A stretch of DNA of 64,000 nt from NCBI GenBank assembly GCA_003481745.1, contig QULP01000001.1, positions 444,144 to 508,143 of the forward strand, written 5' to 3'. The first letter of the stretch is position 1; each line of letters begins with the position of its first letter. Below are positions 54,741 to 63,425 of the stretch, one piece after another. Source of the DNA: Firmicutes bacterium OM04-13BH (lineage in GTDB: Bacteria > Bacillota > Clostridia > Lachnospirales > Lachnospiraceae). A program made the position numbers and the translations under genes. Under the pieces are notes generated by a model. It was not told the DNA's origin. It did no database searches and saw only the letters and a program-made list of their open reading frames with translations.

Positions 54741-56333
54741 CTATTTACGATTTGCAGGTTCAATTGCAATATGATTTCCTTTGATTGTTGCACTCTTCAT
54801 TGCTTTTAAGACTTCTGAGGCATATTCTCTTGGTACTTCAACAAAGGTATATTTATCAAACATATCGATTGTTCCGATTAATTTTCCAGGCATTCCGCTT
54901 TCACCGGCGATTGCGCCTAAAATATCACCTGGACGAATTTTCTGTTTTTTACCAATATTAATAAACAGACGAACCATTCCCGGTTCTTCTGCACCGGTAT
55001 CTCCAAAATCTGTTATTTCTTCCTCTTCGGTTTCTTCTTTTACCATTCCCATATACATTTTAAGCAGGGCCGCTGCCATATCCATTGTCGTATAATCAGA
55101 CGCATTGACACGTTCTTCGATGGCATCTAACATAAGAGAAAGATTTTCACGCTCAATTACTGAATCTGCCTTTGCAAGGATATGTTCCATCTTAGTGTTT
55201 GCAACATCATTGATAGACGGCACTTTCTGTGCATAAATCTTTGTCTTGCAGTATCTCTGAATTTCTTTTAATTTATACATTTCTTTTCCGCTGACAAAAG
55301 AAAATGCATGTCCGCCTCTTCCGGCACGTCCGGTACGACCGATACGATGTACATAATATTCTTCATCCTGTGGCAAATCATAGTTGAAAACAGCTTCGAC
55401 ATCATCGACATCAATTCCTCGTGCAGCGACGTCTGTTGCAACAAGAATCTCTGTTTTTCCGGTACGGAAACTCTGCATCACACGGTCACGCTGAGACTGT
55501 TTTAAATCTCCGTGTAATCCGGCTGCAAAATATCCTCTTCCGATTAAAGCTGTTACCAGATTATCTACCTGTTTTTTCGTATTACAAAATACAACAGAAA
55601 GATTTGGAGAATAAATATCTAATAAGCGGGATAACACTTCTTCTTTATTTTTTGGTTTTACTTCATAATAAAACTGTTCGATATTCGGAACGGTCAGCTC
55701 TTTTTTGGTTACTTTAATCAGTTCTGCATGATTCTGGTATTTCTTTGTGATTTCCAAAATTGGTTTTGGCATTGTTGCAGAAAATAAAACAGTCTGACGT
55801 TCTTCTGGAACACCACTTAAAATAGTTTCAATATCATCACGAAATCCCATGTTTAACATTTCATCTGCTTCATCAAGCACAACTGTATGAATATGGTCCA
55901 TCTTTACAGTCTTTCTGCGCATGTGATCCATCACACGACCCGGAGTTCCGATAACAAGCTGAGTTCCGTTCTTTAAAGAACGAATCTGTTTCACAATATC
56001 CTGTCCCCCGTAAATTGGAAGAATCTTGATTCCGTGCATATATTTCGCAAGATTACGGATTTCATCTGCAACCTGTATTGCAAGCTCTCTTGTCGGACAA
56101 AGTACAATTGCCTGAAGCTTTTTATTTTTCGGGTCTATCTTCTGAAGAAGTGGAATACCAAATGCAGCGGTTTTTCCAGTTCCGGTCTGTGCCTGTCCGA
56201 TAATATCTTTTCCGCTGATAATAGCCGGAATTGCTTTTGTCTGAATTGGAGAAGCTTCCTCAAATCCCATAAAACGGACTGCTCTTTCAATTTCAGGACA
56301 TAAGCCGAGTTCTTCAAATGTAATGGTTTCCAT
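54741..56333 (-). CDS. DEAD-box RNA helicase with DbpA-type RNA-binding tail
   Basis: ATP-dependent RNA helicase for ribosome assembly or mRNA turnover. Q motif region FEEASPIQTKAIP, motif I AQTGTGKT, motif II VLDEADEML, motif III SATMP, motif V ATDVAARGIDVDD and motif VI HRIGRTGRAGRGG are intact. The last ~75 residues (MVRLFINIGKKQKIRPGDIL, LIGTIDMFDKYTFVEVP) form the DbpA/CsdA-like RNA-binding domain. At 530 residues it resembles CshA/DeaD/DbpA; the exact orthologue is not clear. AAAGGA precedes the ATG. Confidence 0.94.
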   Translation of the reverse strand: METITFEELGLCPEIERAVRFMGFEEASPIQTKAIPAIISGKDIIGQAQTGTGKTAAFGIPLLQKIDPKNKKLQAIVLCPTRELAIQVADEIRNLAKYMHGIKILPIYGGQDIVKQIRSLKNGTQLVIGTPGRVMDHMRRKTVKMDHIHTVVLDEADEMLNMGFRDDIETILSGVPEERQTVLFSATMPKPILEITKKYQNHAELIKVTKKELTVPNIEQFYYEVKPKNKEEVLSRLLDIYSPNLSVVFCNTKKQVDNLVTALIGRGYFAAGLHGDLKQSQRDRVMQSFRTGKTEILVATDVAARGIDVDDVEAVFNYDLPQDEEYYVHRIGRTGRAGRGGHAFSFVSGKEMYKLKEIQRYCKTKIYAQKVPSINDVANTKMEHILAKADSVIERENLSLMLDAIEERVNASDYTTMDMAAALLKMYMGMVKEETEEEEITDFGDTGAEEPGMVRLFINIGKKQKIRPGDILGAIAGESGMPGKLIGTIDMFDKYTFVEVPREYASEVLKAMKSATIKGNHIAIEPANRK

Positions 56334-56439
56334 ATATAAATTTCCTTTCTATTAGTAGGCATCTGTGAATCAATAGAAATAACAATAGAAACAATCTCAA
56401 GACTTTTTCACCTGCTTTTCTATGAATTGACAGAAAAAT

Positions 56440-56480
56440 AGATGCCACAGTAAGCGCTCGTAATGCTTATTGTGGCATCT
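56440..56480 (-). terminator. Terminator of the truncated cotJC gene
   Basis: A 16-base stem, AGATGCCACAGTAAGC and GCTTATTGTGGCATCT with one G-T pair and a nine-base loop, is followed on the minus strand by ATTTTTCT, 70 bases beyond the cotJC stop. Confidence 0.85.
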
Positions 56481-56550
56481 CACAAAACTTAGTCAGCGAA
56501 AACTATGATAACAGAATCATAATCAATTGTCAAATTATTTTACGTTTGAC

Positions 56551-56798
56551 TTAATTCCCATTCTTTGTCATAGATTCGCAAAAGGCCTGGCAAGGTGCAT
56601 CAAAACTTGGATTAAATGCATAAAAATTCCTCGAATCCAATTCTTCCTGTACTGAACGAAGTGCTTCACCAAAACGCTGGAAATGCACAATTTCTCTTGC
56701 ACGCAGGAAACGAATCGGCTCTGCTACTTCAGAATCTTTTACGACACGCAGGATATTATCATAAGTACTCCTTGCTTTTTGTTCTGGGGCGACTTCGT
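56551..56798 (-). pseudogene. cotJC: cotJC (manganese-catalase-like spore coat protein), 3' fragment
   Basis: Read on the minus strand from about 56795, the frame gives APEQKARSTYDNIL, then PIRFLRAREIVHFQRFGEAL and DSRNFYAFNPSFD before a stop at 56551. This is the C-terminal third of CotJC, a spore coat member of the manganese catalase family, including the conserved EIVHFQRFGEAL metal-site helix. Upstream of APEQ the frame turns into unrelated AT-rich sequence, and no start or N-terminal two thirds are present. The break coincides with the start of the conjugative element, so insertion of that element is the likely cause. The boundary is set to within about ten bases. Confidence 0.8.
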
Positions 56799-56935
56799 AA
56801 GAACAACATTACACAATATAATATGAAGATAAAACAAGCTATCCTACATAGTTCTAGTATTTTTAATAGAATAAACTTTAAAAAAGGGAGGAAGTGATTT
56901 ATACTATAAAAAAATAACAAATGAGGATTTAGTAG

Positions 56936-57811
56936 ATGGATAATTTATTTCAATTTTTGGATAAAATATTGCCTTTAATTTCAACATTATTAGGAGCTTA
57001 TATTACATATTTTGTTACTGTTTCGAGTAAAAAAAGTGAATTAAAAGTAAATGCACAAACTAAGGCAAGAGATGAATATTGGATACCATGTTCTATTGCA
57101 ATTTCAAATTTGCAGAAAAAAATAGTTGAATTAACAAAAAAAGAAAATTGTTATGTTACCTTTCAAGGTGAAAATAGTTGTGAGCAGGAACTTCAGGAAT
57201 TACTGAAATATCTTCAAGCTGATAAAAGAATTTACTTTTATGAAAGGACAAGAAACATATTAACTTTATTAAACGAAAGTATAGAAATTTATGAGACAGC
57301 AGTAAATGATGATGTACGATCTATTTTAAATATCTTTCGCAAACAATATTATGCTATGATAAAGGAATTTTCAGTATATAAAAATAATAATTGTACTGAT
57401 TGTGAAATAGCTATTAGAACAACTTTTCCTCAAGAGATAAAAGAAGGAATATTAACCCAAAAAGGTATAATATGGTTTGGACAGGTATATGATGTTGATT
57501 TTGTAAGAGGTGATTATTCAAATACATTTTCTACAGACATGACTTATGGTTCTGAGGATTTCTATTATGAGGTATGGTTGCAAATAAAAGAATATGGTAG
57601 ACAACGAGAAGAATTTGGATTATCCCCAGAACAAGAACTAGGCTTAGATGTCCTTGATTATGAATTTGAAAATTTTAGGAAATTTACTAGTCCTTTAGTT
57701 GAATTTATAAAAGGCATAAATTATCAAAACAAATATACTGCAATTTTTGAAACATTATCTTTGTTACAAGATGAAATCTTTAAGAATATTGATGATGTAA
57801 CAATTTTATAA
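56936..57811 (+). CDS. Hypothetical AT-rich cargo protein with N-terminal membrane segment
   Basis: I do not recognise this 291-residue protein. It starts MDNLFQFLDKILPLIS, and residues about 11-30 (ILPLISTLLGAYITYFVTVS) form one transmembrane helix followed directly by KKSELK, so the bulk is probably cytosolic. The rest is rich in charged and aromatic residues and probably helical, with Cys residues at NCYVTF, ENSCEQ and NCTDCEIAI. Base composition and codon choice are much more AT-rich than the conjugation genes that follow, which suggests a different origin. GAGG lies nine bases before the ATG. Such single-anchor cargo proteins near ICE ends are sometimes immunity or defence factors, but nothing here shows that. 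Confidence 0.6.
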   Translation: MDNLFQFLDKILPLISTLLGAYITYFVTVSSKKSELKVNAQTKARDEYWIPCSIAISNLQKKIVELTKKENCYVTFQGENSCEQELQELLKYLQADKRIYFYERTRNILTLLNESIEIYETAVNDDVRSILNIFRKQYYAMIKEFSVYKNNNCTDCEIAIRTTFPQEIKEGILTQKGIIWFGQVYDVDFVRGDYSNTFSTDMTYGSEDFYYEVWLQIKEYGRQREEFGLSPEQELGLDVLDYEFENFRKFTSPLVEFIKGINYQNKYTAIFETLSLLQDEIFKNIDDVTIL

Positions 57812-57875
57812 TTTTTAGGCGTTCAGAAATGAGCGTCTATTTTTTTACCCAAAATCGAAAGGAGAAAAAAGAAAT

Positions 57876-60800
57876 ATGAATAAGCTAGTAAAGCGGTTGC
57901 TGACAGGAACACTTGCTTTTGCAACCATTCTCACGGCATTACCAGTGACGGCGGTTCATGCTTCCGGCAATCAATATTGGACAGAATCAGCAGAACGTGT
58001 CGGCTACATTGAACACGTTATGAATGACGGTTCTATCAAATCTACATTCAATGAGGGACACATGAAAGTTGAGGGCGAAACTGCCTACTGCGTGGATATC
58101 AACACCAGTTTTAAGAATGGATATAAAACACGTTCTGACGCAAGCACCCGCATGAGTAGCGATCAGATTGCGGACGTTGCTCTTTCCTTAGAGTACGTCA
58201 AGCAATATACCGCTTCTCATACGAACTTGAATTACAAACAGGGATACTTGCTGGAACAGTGTGTTGTCTGGCAGAGATTGAGTGAACAGCTCGGCTGGCA
58301 GTGCGATAACGTCAGAGCTTCCTATAATGAAATCTCACAGGCAGTACAGAATGAAGTTTACGCTGGTGCGAAAGCATTTGTGAAAGCAAATAAGGGACGC
58401 TATGAATGTGGCGGTTACATTTATACTGGCGAAGGACAGGACATCGGACAGTTCTGGGCGAAGTTAAATGTGGGAAATGCAAAGGTCAAAAAGACTTCTT
58501 CCAATCCCACGGTCACAGATGGAAATGCCAACTATTCCTTTGAGGGTGCGACATTTGGTGTCTATTCTGATAAGGGCTGTAACAGCCAGCTTGCCACACT
58601 TACTGCCGATGGAAACGGCGATACCAAAAAAGTTGAGGTAAAAGCCGGAACAGTTTACATCAAAGAACTTTCCGCACCAAAAGGTTACAAGCTGGATTCT
58701 ACTGTCCATGCCTTAAATGTGGAAGTTGGAAAAACAGCGACATTAACTGTTGCTGACACTCCAAAGGTCACAGAGGCTTTGATTGATTTATTCAAAATTG
58801 ACATGGAAACAGGAAAATCTACTCCACAGGGAACTGCTTCTTTAGAGGGTGCAGAGTTCACATGGAGCTATTATGACGGATACTACAATGCAGATAATCT
58901 ACCTGCAAAAGCTACCCGTACATGGACAACCAAAACCGTTGCCGAAAAAGACAGTGACGGAACTATCCATTATGTATCCAGACTTGCCGACAGCTACAAA
59001 GTATCCGGCGACAGCTTCTATACACAGGACGGTAAGAATGTACTGCCACTTGGTACACTCACTGTCACAGAAACAAAAGCACCAAACGGCTACTTATTAG
59101 ATGGTGCATATATGCAGACTGACGGAAGTTCCGAACAGATTAAGGGAACATACCTTACACAGATTTCCGAAGATGGCGAACTTGCCGTACTTTCTGGAAG
59201 CAACCAGTATTCCGTATCTGACAAGGTTATCCGTGGCGGTGTGAAAATCCAGAAACGTGACCTTGAAACAAAGGATACCAAAGCACAGGGAAGTGCGACC
59301 TTACAGTACACAGAGTTCAATATCATTTCTTTAAATGACAGTCCTGTACTGGTTGTGGGAAAATTATACAACAAGAATGAAACCGTAAAGAAGATTCAGA
59401 CAGGCATTGACGGAATTGCTTCTACTTCTGCCGACTTGCTCCCTTACGGAAATTACAGATTAGAAGAAAGCAAAGCACCAGAGGGCTACTTGACAGATGG
59501 TGCAAAGGCAATCGACTTTTCTATCACGGAAGATGGAAAAATCGTGGACTTGACCGACAAATCCCATTCTGTCTACAACCAGATTAAACGTGGCGATATT
59601 GAGGGTGTAAAAATCGGTGCAGGTACACACAAACGTCTTGCAGGTGTTCCATTCAGAATTACAAGCAAGACAACGGGAGAATCCCATATTGTAGTTACTG
59701 ACAAAAACGGTCAGTTCTCTACTGCTTCAAGCTGGGCTTCCCACAAGGTCAATACCAATGCCGGAAAATCCAGTGAGGACGGTGTATGGTTTGGGACATC
59801 TGAACCAGACGACAGCACAGGTGCATTACTCTATGATACCTATGTGATTGAGGAATTAAAGTGTGATTCCAACGCCGGATTTAAGCTGATTCCAGCCTTT
59901 GAGGTGGTCGTATCCAGAAATAAAGTGACCGTAGATTTAGGGACACTTACTGATGAATACGAAAAAGAAATCACAATCCATACCACAGCGACCGACAAGA
60001 AAACAGGCGAAAAAATGATTGTTGCCGGAAAGAACATCAAGATCGTGGACAAAGTCACACTTGATGGCTTGGAAGCTGGAACAAAATATAAACTTTCCGG
60101 CTGGCAGATGTTAAAGGAAGAAAACGCCGAACTTCTGATTGACGGGAAACGTGTAGACAGTAATTATACTTTCACTGCTGACAGTGAAAAAATGACGGTT
60201 GAGATTACTTACAGTTTTGACGGTTCAGCTCTTGGCGGTCAGAACCTTGTTACTTTTGAGGAATTGTACGATATAAGCAATCCGAAAGAGCCTGTCAAGG
60301 TTGCCGAACATAAAGACATCAACGATGATGGACAGACGGTTCTTATCACGGAACGTATCATCAAAATCCATACGACTGCTACGGACAAGAACGGCAAGAA
60401 AGAAATCGAAGCCGGAAAAGATGTAACGATTGTGGATAAAGTCACATTAGATGGGCTGGAAGTTGGAACAAAATACAAACTTTCCGGCTGGCAGATGTTA
60501 AAAGAGGAAAATGCAGAACTTCTGATTGATGGAAAGAAAGTATCCAATGATTATGAGTTTACAGCCGACAATGAAAAAATGACAGTTGAGATTGCATTTA
60601 CTTTTGATGGTTCTTCTCTTGGTGGCAAGAGCCTTGTCACATTTGAGGAATTATACGATATGACCAATCCAGACGAACCAAAGAAAGTGACGGAACATAA
60701 GGACATCACAGACGATGGACAGACCGTGACAATCAAGGAAGTGCCGGAAGTCCCAGACACACCAAAGGATACCGACACGCCGGATACAGCATCTACGGTT

Positions 60801-60929
60801 ACTAAGACAAGTGACAGTCCAAAAACAGGCGACAATACCAATATCTATGCTTATCTTGCCATGCTCGGTCTTTCCTGCGTAGGGCTTGGCGGTATGCTTT
60901 ACTTCAAACGTCGTAAAAAGAAATCATAA
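57876..60929 (+). CDS. Cell-wall-anchored adhesin with thioester-like, SpaA/CnaB and VaFE domains
   Basis: A 1017-residue surface protein. Order: signal peptide (residues 1-30, ending TAVHASG), a TQXA/thioester-like domain with AYCVDINTSF and LLEQCVVWQ as candidate Cys-Gln pair, about four prealbumin-like SpaA/CnaB domains marked by YIKELSAPKGYKL, VTETKAPNGYLLDG and LEESKAPEGYLTDG (the Glu of isopeptide bonds), then two nearly identical VaFE repeats (LVTFEELYD, EHKDINDDGQTV), a Thr/Asp/Pro-rich linker, the sortase motif SPKTG (981-985), a hydrophobic helix and a KRRKKKS tail. Such proteins bind host or partner surfaces covalently or support mating contacts. AAAGGAG precedes the ATG. Ligand unknown. 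Confidence 0.88.
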   Translation: MNKLVKRLLTGTLAFATILTALPVTAVHASGNQYWTESAERVGYIEHVMNDGSIKSTFNEGHMKVEGETAYCVDINTSFKNGYKTRSDASTRMSSDQIADVALSLEYVKQYTASHTNLNYKQGYLLEQCVVWQRLSEQLGWQCDNVRASYNEISQAVQNEVYAGAKAFVKANKGRYECGGYIYTGEGQDIGQFWAKLNVGNAKVKKTSSNPTVTDGNANYSFEGATFGVYSDKGCNSQLATLTADGNGDTKKVEVKAGTVYIKELSAPKGYKLDSTVHALNVEVGKTATLTVADTPKVTEALIDLFKIDMETGKSTPQGTASLEGAEFTWSYYDGYYNADNLPAKATRTWTTKTVAEKDSDGTIHYVSRLADSYKVSGDSFYTQDGKNVLPLGTLTVTETKAPNGYLLDGAYMQTDGSSEQIKGTYLTQISEDGELAVLSGSNQYSVSDKVIRGGVKIQKRDLETKDTKAQGSATLQYTEFNIISLNDSPVLVVGKLYNKNETVKKIQTGIDGIASTSADLLPYGNYRLEESKAPEGYLTDGAKAIDFSITEDGKIVDLTDKSHSVYNQIKRGDIEGVKIGAGTHKRLAGVPFRITSKTTGESHIVVTDKNGQFSTASSWASHKVNTNAGKSSEDGVWFGTSEPDDSTGALLYDTYVIEELKCDSNAGFKLIPAFEVVVSRNKVTVDLGTLTDEYEKEITIHTTATDKKTGEKMIVAGKNIKIVDKVTLDGLEAGTKYKLSGWQMLKEENAELLIDGKRVDSNYTFTADSEKMTVEITYSFDGSALGGQNLVTFEELYDISNPKEPVKVAEHKDINDDGQTVLITERIIKIHTTATDKNGKKEIEAGKDVTIVDKVTLDGLEVGTKYKLSGWQMLKEENAELLIDGKKVSNDYEFTADNEKMTVEIAFTFDGSSLGGKSLVTFEELYDMTNPDEPKKVTEHKDITDDGQTVTIKEVPEVPDTPKDTDTPDTASTVTKTSDSPKTGDNTNIYAYLAMLGLSCVGLGGMLYFKRRKKKS
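59966..60735 (+). repeat. Two tandem VaFE repeats inside the adhesin gene
   Basis: Two units of about 128 codons (roughly 59966-60350 and 60356-60735) encode near-identical protein, for example KYKLSGWQMLKEENAELLID in both, but differ at many synonymous positions. The duplication is therefore not very recent, and selection has kept the protein sequence. Confidence 0.8.
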
Positions 60930-60980
60930 GGCGGTAATGTAGCGGTTGGTAGAGCGTTCAAGGTCGCCACCCTTTTTACA

Positions 60981-61055
60981 ACTTCACGCTCCCGTGAAGC
61001 TCTGATTTACGGGAGCGTGAAGTCCACTAGGGGCGTGGGGAGTGTAGCTCCCCAC
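60981..61055 (+). other. Two strong hairpins between the adhesin and orf23-like gene
   Basis: A perfect 15-base inverted repeat, ACTTCACGCTCCCGT (60981-60995) and ACGGGAGCGTGAAGT (61009-61023), is followed by GTGGGGAG (61035-61042) and CTCCCCAC (61048-61055). Neither has a clear T run, so they are not plain terminators; they may regulate the transfer genes or mark a former element boundary. Confidence 0.6.
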
Positions 61056-61106
61056 AAAGTACAGCAGGAAAGAAAATAAAACAGAAAGAAAAGAGGTCAA
61101 TCATTT

Positions 61107-61430
61107 ATGGAATTAAGATTTGTCGTACCAAACATGGAAAAGACATTCGGGAACTTGGAGTTTGCCGGAGAAAATACTACGGAACAGCAGAGAATCAACG
61201 GGCGTATGGCTGTCATTACCAGAAGCTACAACCTGTATTCCGATGTGCAGAGAGCTGATGATGTTGTCGTTGTGCTTCCTGCCAAAGCTGGTGAAAAACA
61301 TTTTTCGCCGGAACAGAAAGTAAAACTTATCAACCCACGAATCACTACCGATGGTTATAAAATCGGGGAACGTGGATTTGTCAATTATATCCTGCTTGCA
61401 GACGATATGTTACCAGCAGAAAGTAAATAA
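61107..61430 (+). CDS. DUF961 (YdcP) conjugative element protein, Tn916 orf23-like
   Basis: A 107-residue protein starting MELRFVVPNMEKTFGNLEFA and ending with ERGFVNYILLADDMLPAESK, matching the DUF961 pattern of the paired small genes at the head of the Tn916 transfer module. The role is thought to be in transfer or replication of the element but is not settled. Its paralogue follows 15 bases downstream. AGAGG lies before the ATG. Confidence 0.88.
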   Translation: MELRFVVPNMEKTFGNLEFAGENTTEQQRINGRMAVITRSYNLYSDVQRADDVVVVLPAKAGEKHFSPEQKVKLINPRITTDGYKIGERGFVNYILLADDMLPAESK

Positions 61431-61445
61431 GGGGGTATTCAGATT

Positions 61446-61829
61446 ATGAGATTAGCAAATGGAATCGTCATTGATAAAGAAAAGACTTTTGGAGTGTTGA
61501 AGTTCTCCGCATTACGCCGTGAGGTTCATGTACAGAATGAAGATGGAACGGTCAGTGAAGAAATCAAGGAGCGTACTTACGATTTGAAGTGCAACACACA
61601 GGGACGCATGATACAGGTATCCGTTCCGGCGACTGTTCCGTTAAAGGACTATGACTACAACGCCGAAGTGGAACTTATCAATCCTGTTGCAGATACGGTA
61701 GCCAATGCAAATTACCGTGGTGCAGATGTGGACTGGTATGTAAAAGCAGACGATATTGTTTTGAAGAACAAAGGCACTCATGCCGGAAATCCACAGAACA
61801 ATGCTCCACAGCAACCGCCGAAGAAATAA
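61446..61829 (+). CDS. DUF961 (YdcP) conjugative element protein, Tn916 orf22-like
   Basis: A 127-residue paralogue of the upstream gene: MRLANGIVIDKEKTFGVLKF repeats the EKTFGxLxF motif, and VELINPVADTVAN and WYVKADDIV correspond to the same positions as KLINP and LLADD in its neighbour. The C-terminus is Asn/Gln/Pro-rich (NAPQQPPKK). GGGGG precedes the ATG. Function as for its partner. Confidence 0.88.
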   Translation: MRLANGIVIDKEKTFGVLKFSALRREVHVQNEDGTVSEEIKERTYDLKCNTQGRMIQVSVPATVPLKDYDYNAEVELINPVADTVANANYRGADVDWYVKADDIVLKNKGTHAGNPQNNAPQQPPKK

Positions 61830-61842
61830 GAGGTGTTAGCGT

Positions 61843-63234
61843 ATGACGTGGAAAAAGAAAGGTAACAGGATTCGTGCCAGTGACAAATCGCTGGTCTATC
61901 ACTTCTGTATCGGTTGGCTGTTGCTCCTGTTCGTTGAGGTGTTCCTGCTACTGAACCTGCAACAGCTTCTTGTTACCGACTGGAAAGATTTTAACCTGCT
62001 CCATGCAGGAATCACTTGGACTGCCTATAATTCCATTACGGTTCTAATAGCGACTGGTGTTTGTGCATTGGTCGCTTTTCTCTACTACCATTACGGATAT
62101 GACCGTATCAAGCGGTTGCTCCACCGACAAAAACTGGCTCGTATGGTGCTGGAAAATAAATGGTATGAAGCGGAAAACACCAAAGACAGCGGTTTTTTCA
62201 CTGACCTGCAAAGCAGATCCAGAGAAAAAATCGTGTGGTTTCCGAAAATCTACTACCAGATGGACAACGGCTTGCTCCATATCCTGTGTGAAATCACAAT
62301 GGGAAAATATCAAGAACAGCTCCTGTCCTTAGAGGATAAACTGGAATCGGGGCTGTACTGTGAGCTGACCGACAAGACATTACATGACGGATATATCGAA
62401 TACACCCTGCTCTATGATATGATAGCGAACCGTATTTCGATTGATGAAGTGGTTGCCGAAAACGGCGGTCTGCGGTTAATGAAAAATCTGGTGTGGGAAT
62501 ATGATTCACTTCCCCATGCCCTTATCTGCGGTGGTACTGGCGGTGGAAAGACCTATTTTCTGCTGACCATCATTGAAGCCCTGCTTAAAACCAATGCGGA
62601 TTTATACATTCTTGACCCGAAGAACGCTGACCTTGCAGACTTGGGAACAGTCATGGGAAATGTCTACCACACGAAAGACGATATGATTGACTGCGTCAAT
62701 GCCTTTTATGAGGGCATGGTCACACGCTCGGAAGAAATGAAACTGCACCCGAATTACCGCACAGGAGAAAACTACGCCTATCTGGGGCTTGCTCCACAGT
62801 TCCTTATCTTTGATGAATATGTGGCGTTCTTGGAAATGCTCACGACAAAGGAAAGCACTGCCCTGTTAAGCCAGCTAAAGAAAATCGTTATGCTCGGCAG
62901 ACAGGCTGGACACTTTCTGATTGTGGCTTGCCAGCGTCCAGACGCAAAATATTTCGGAGATGGTATCAGAGATAATTTCAATTTCCGTGTGGGACTTGGT
63001 CGGCTGAGTGAACTCGGCTACGGTATGCTCTTTGGAAGTGATGTGAAAAAACAGTTTTTCCAGAAGCGAATCAAAGGGCGTGGATACTGTGATATGGGAA
63101 CAAGTGTCATATCAGAATTTTACACTCCCCTTGTACCCAAAGGCTATGATTTCTTGGGTACGATTGGGAAACTTGCACACATAAGGCAGGACGGACAGGT
63201 GGCGTGCGGAGCGAAAGCCACAGGTACGGACTAG
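61843..63234 (+). CDS. FtsK/SpoIIIE-type conjugation coupling ATPase, Tn916 orf21-like
   Basis: Hexameric ATPase that brings the relaxase-bound DNA to the mating channel. Two N-terminal transmembrane helices (about residues 22-42 and 63-87) are followed by the motor domain with Walker A CGGTGGGKTYFLL and Walker B APQFLIFDEYVAFLE, then VACQRPDAKYFGDGIRDNF. The 463-residue length matches the Tn916 and ICEBs1 ConQ-like coupling proteins. It sits 13 bases after the second DUF961 gene. Confidence 0.93.
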   Translation: MTWKKKGNRIRASDKSLVYHFCIGWLLLLFVEVFLLLNLQQLLVTDWKDFNLLHAGITWTAYNSITVLIATGVCALVAFLYYHYGYDRIKRLLHRQKLARMVLENKWYEAENTKDSGFFTDLQSRSREKIVWFPKIYYQMDNGLLHILCEITMGKYQEQLLSLEDKLESGLYCELTDKTLHDGYIEYTLLYDMIANRISIDEVVAENGGLRLMKNLVWEYDSLPHALICGGTGGGKTYFLLTIIEALLKTNADLYILDPKNADLADLGTVMGNVYHTKDDMIDCVNAFYEGMVTRSEEMKLHPNYRTGENYAYLGLAPQFLIFDEYVAFLEMLTTKESTALLSQLKKIVMLGRQAGHFLIVACQRPDAKYFGDGIRDNFNFRVGLGRLSELGYGMLFGSDVKKQFFQKRIKGRGYCDMGTSVISEFYTPLVPKGYDFLGTIGKLAHIRQDGQVACGAKATGTD

Positions 63235-63238
63235 CCTT

Positions 63239-63298
63239 GCTGGTGTGGCGGTAGCCACGCCAGCATATATCAAGCCCCTCGGTATCTAACAGAGGGGC
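63239..63298 (+). other. Candidate origin of transfer (oriT)
   Basis: Between the coupling ATPase and the relaxase, where Tn916 oriT lies, are two strong hairpins. One is GCTGGTGTGGC (63239-63249) with GCCACGCCAGC (63254-63264). The other is GCCCCTC (63274-63280) with GAGGGGC (63292-63298) around a loop containing CTAACA, which resembles the GC-rich arms and CTAACA of the ICEBs1/Tn916 nicking hairpin. Position and form support oriT; the nick site itself is not proved. Confidence 0.65.
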
Positions 63299-63373
63299 AC
63301 AAATCACAAGGAAACATACACAAAAGTTACCGATTCTTGGCTAAAATCAAGCGTTTGGTAGCTTTTTTTACTG

Positions 63374-63407
63374 CTGTGACATCTGATAAAAAATGTCACA
63401 GTTTTTT
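63374..63407 (+). terminator. Terminator upstream of the relaxase gene
   Basis: CTGTGACAT (63374-63382) and ATGTCACAG (63393-63401) pair perfectly and are followed by six T. The only in-frame ATG for the relaxase lies inside the right arm. Confidence 0.75.
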
Positions 63408-63425
63408 CGTAAAGGGGGTATCGCA

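Noticed and set aside
56881..56905. GTG with a strong GGGAGG upstream, just before the orphan cargo gene
   Set aside because: The frame closes after seven codons; it could at most be a tiny leader peptide, for which there is no other support.
59966..60735. Repeat pair considered as a CRISPR-like or recent duplication
   Set aside because: The units are ~390 bases, in frame and differ at silent sites; they are protein repeats.
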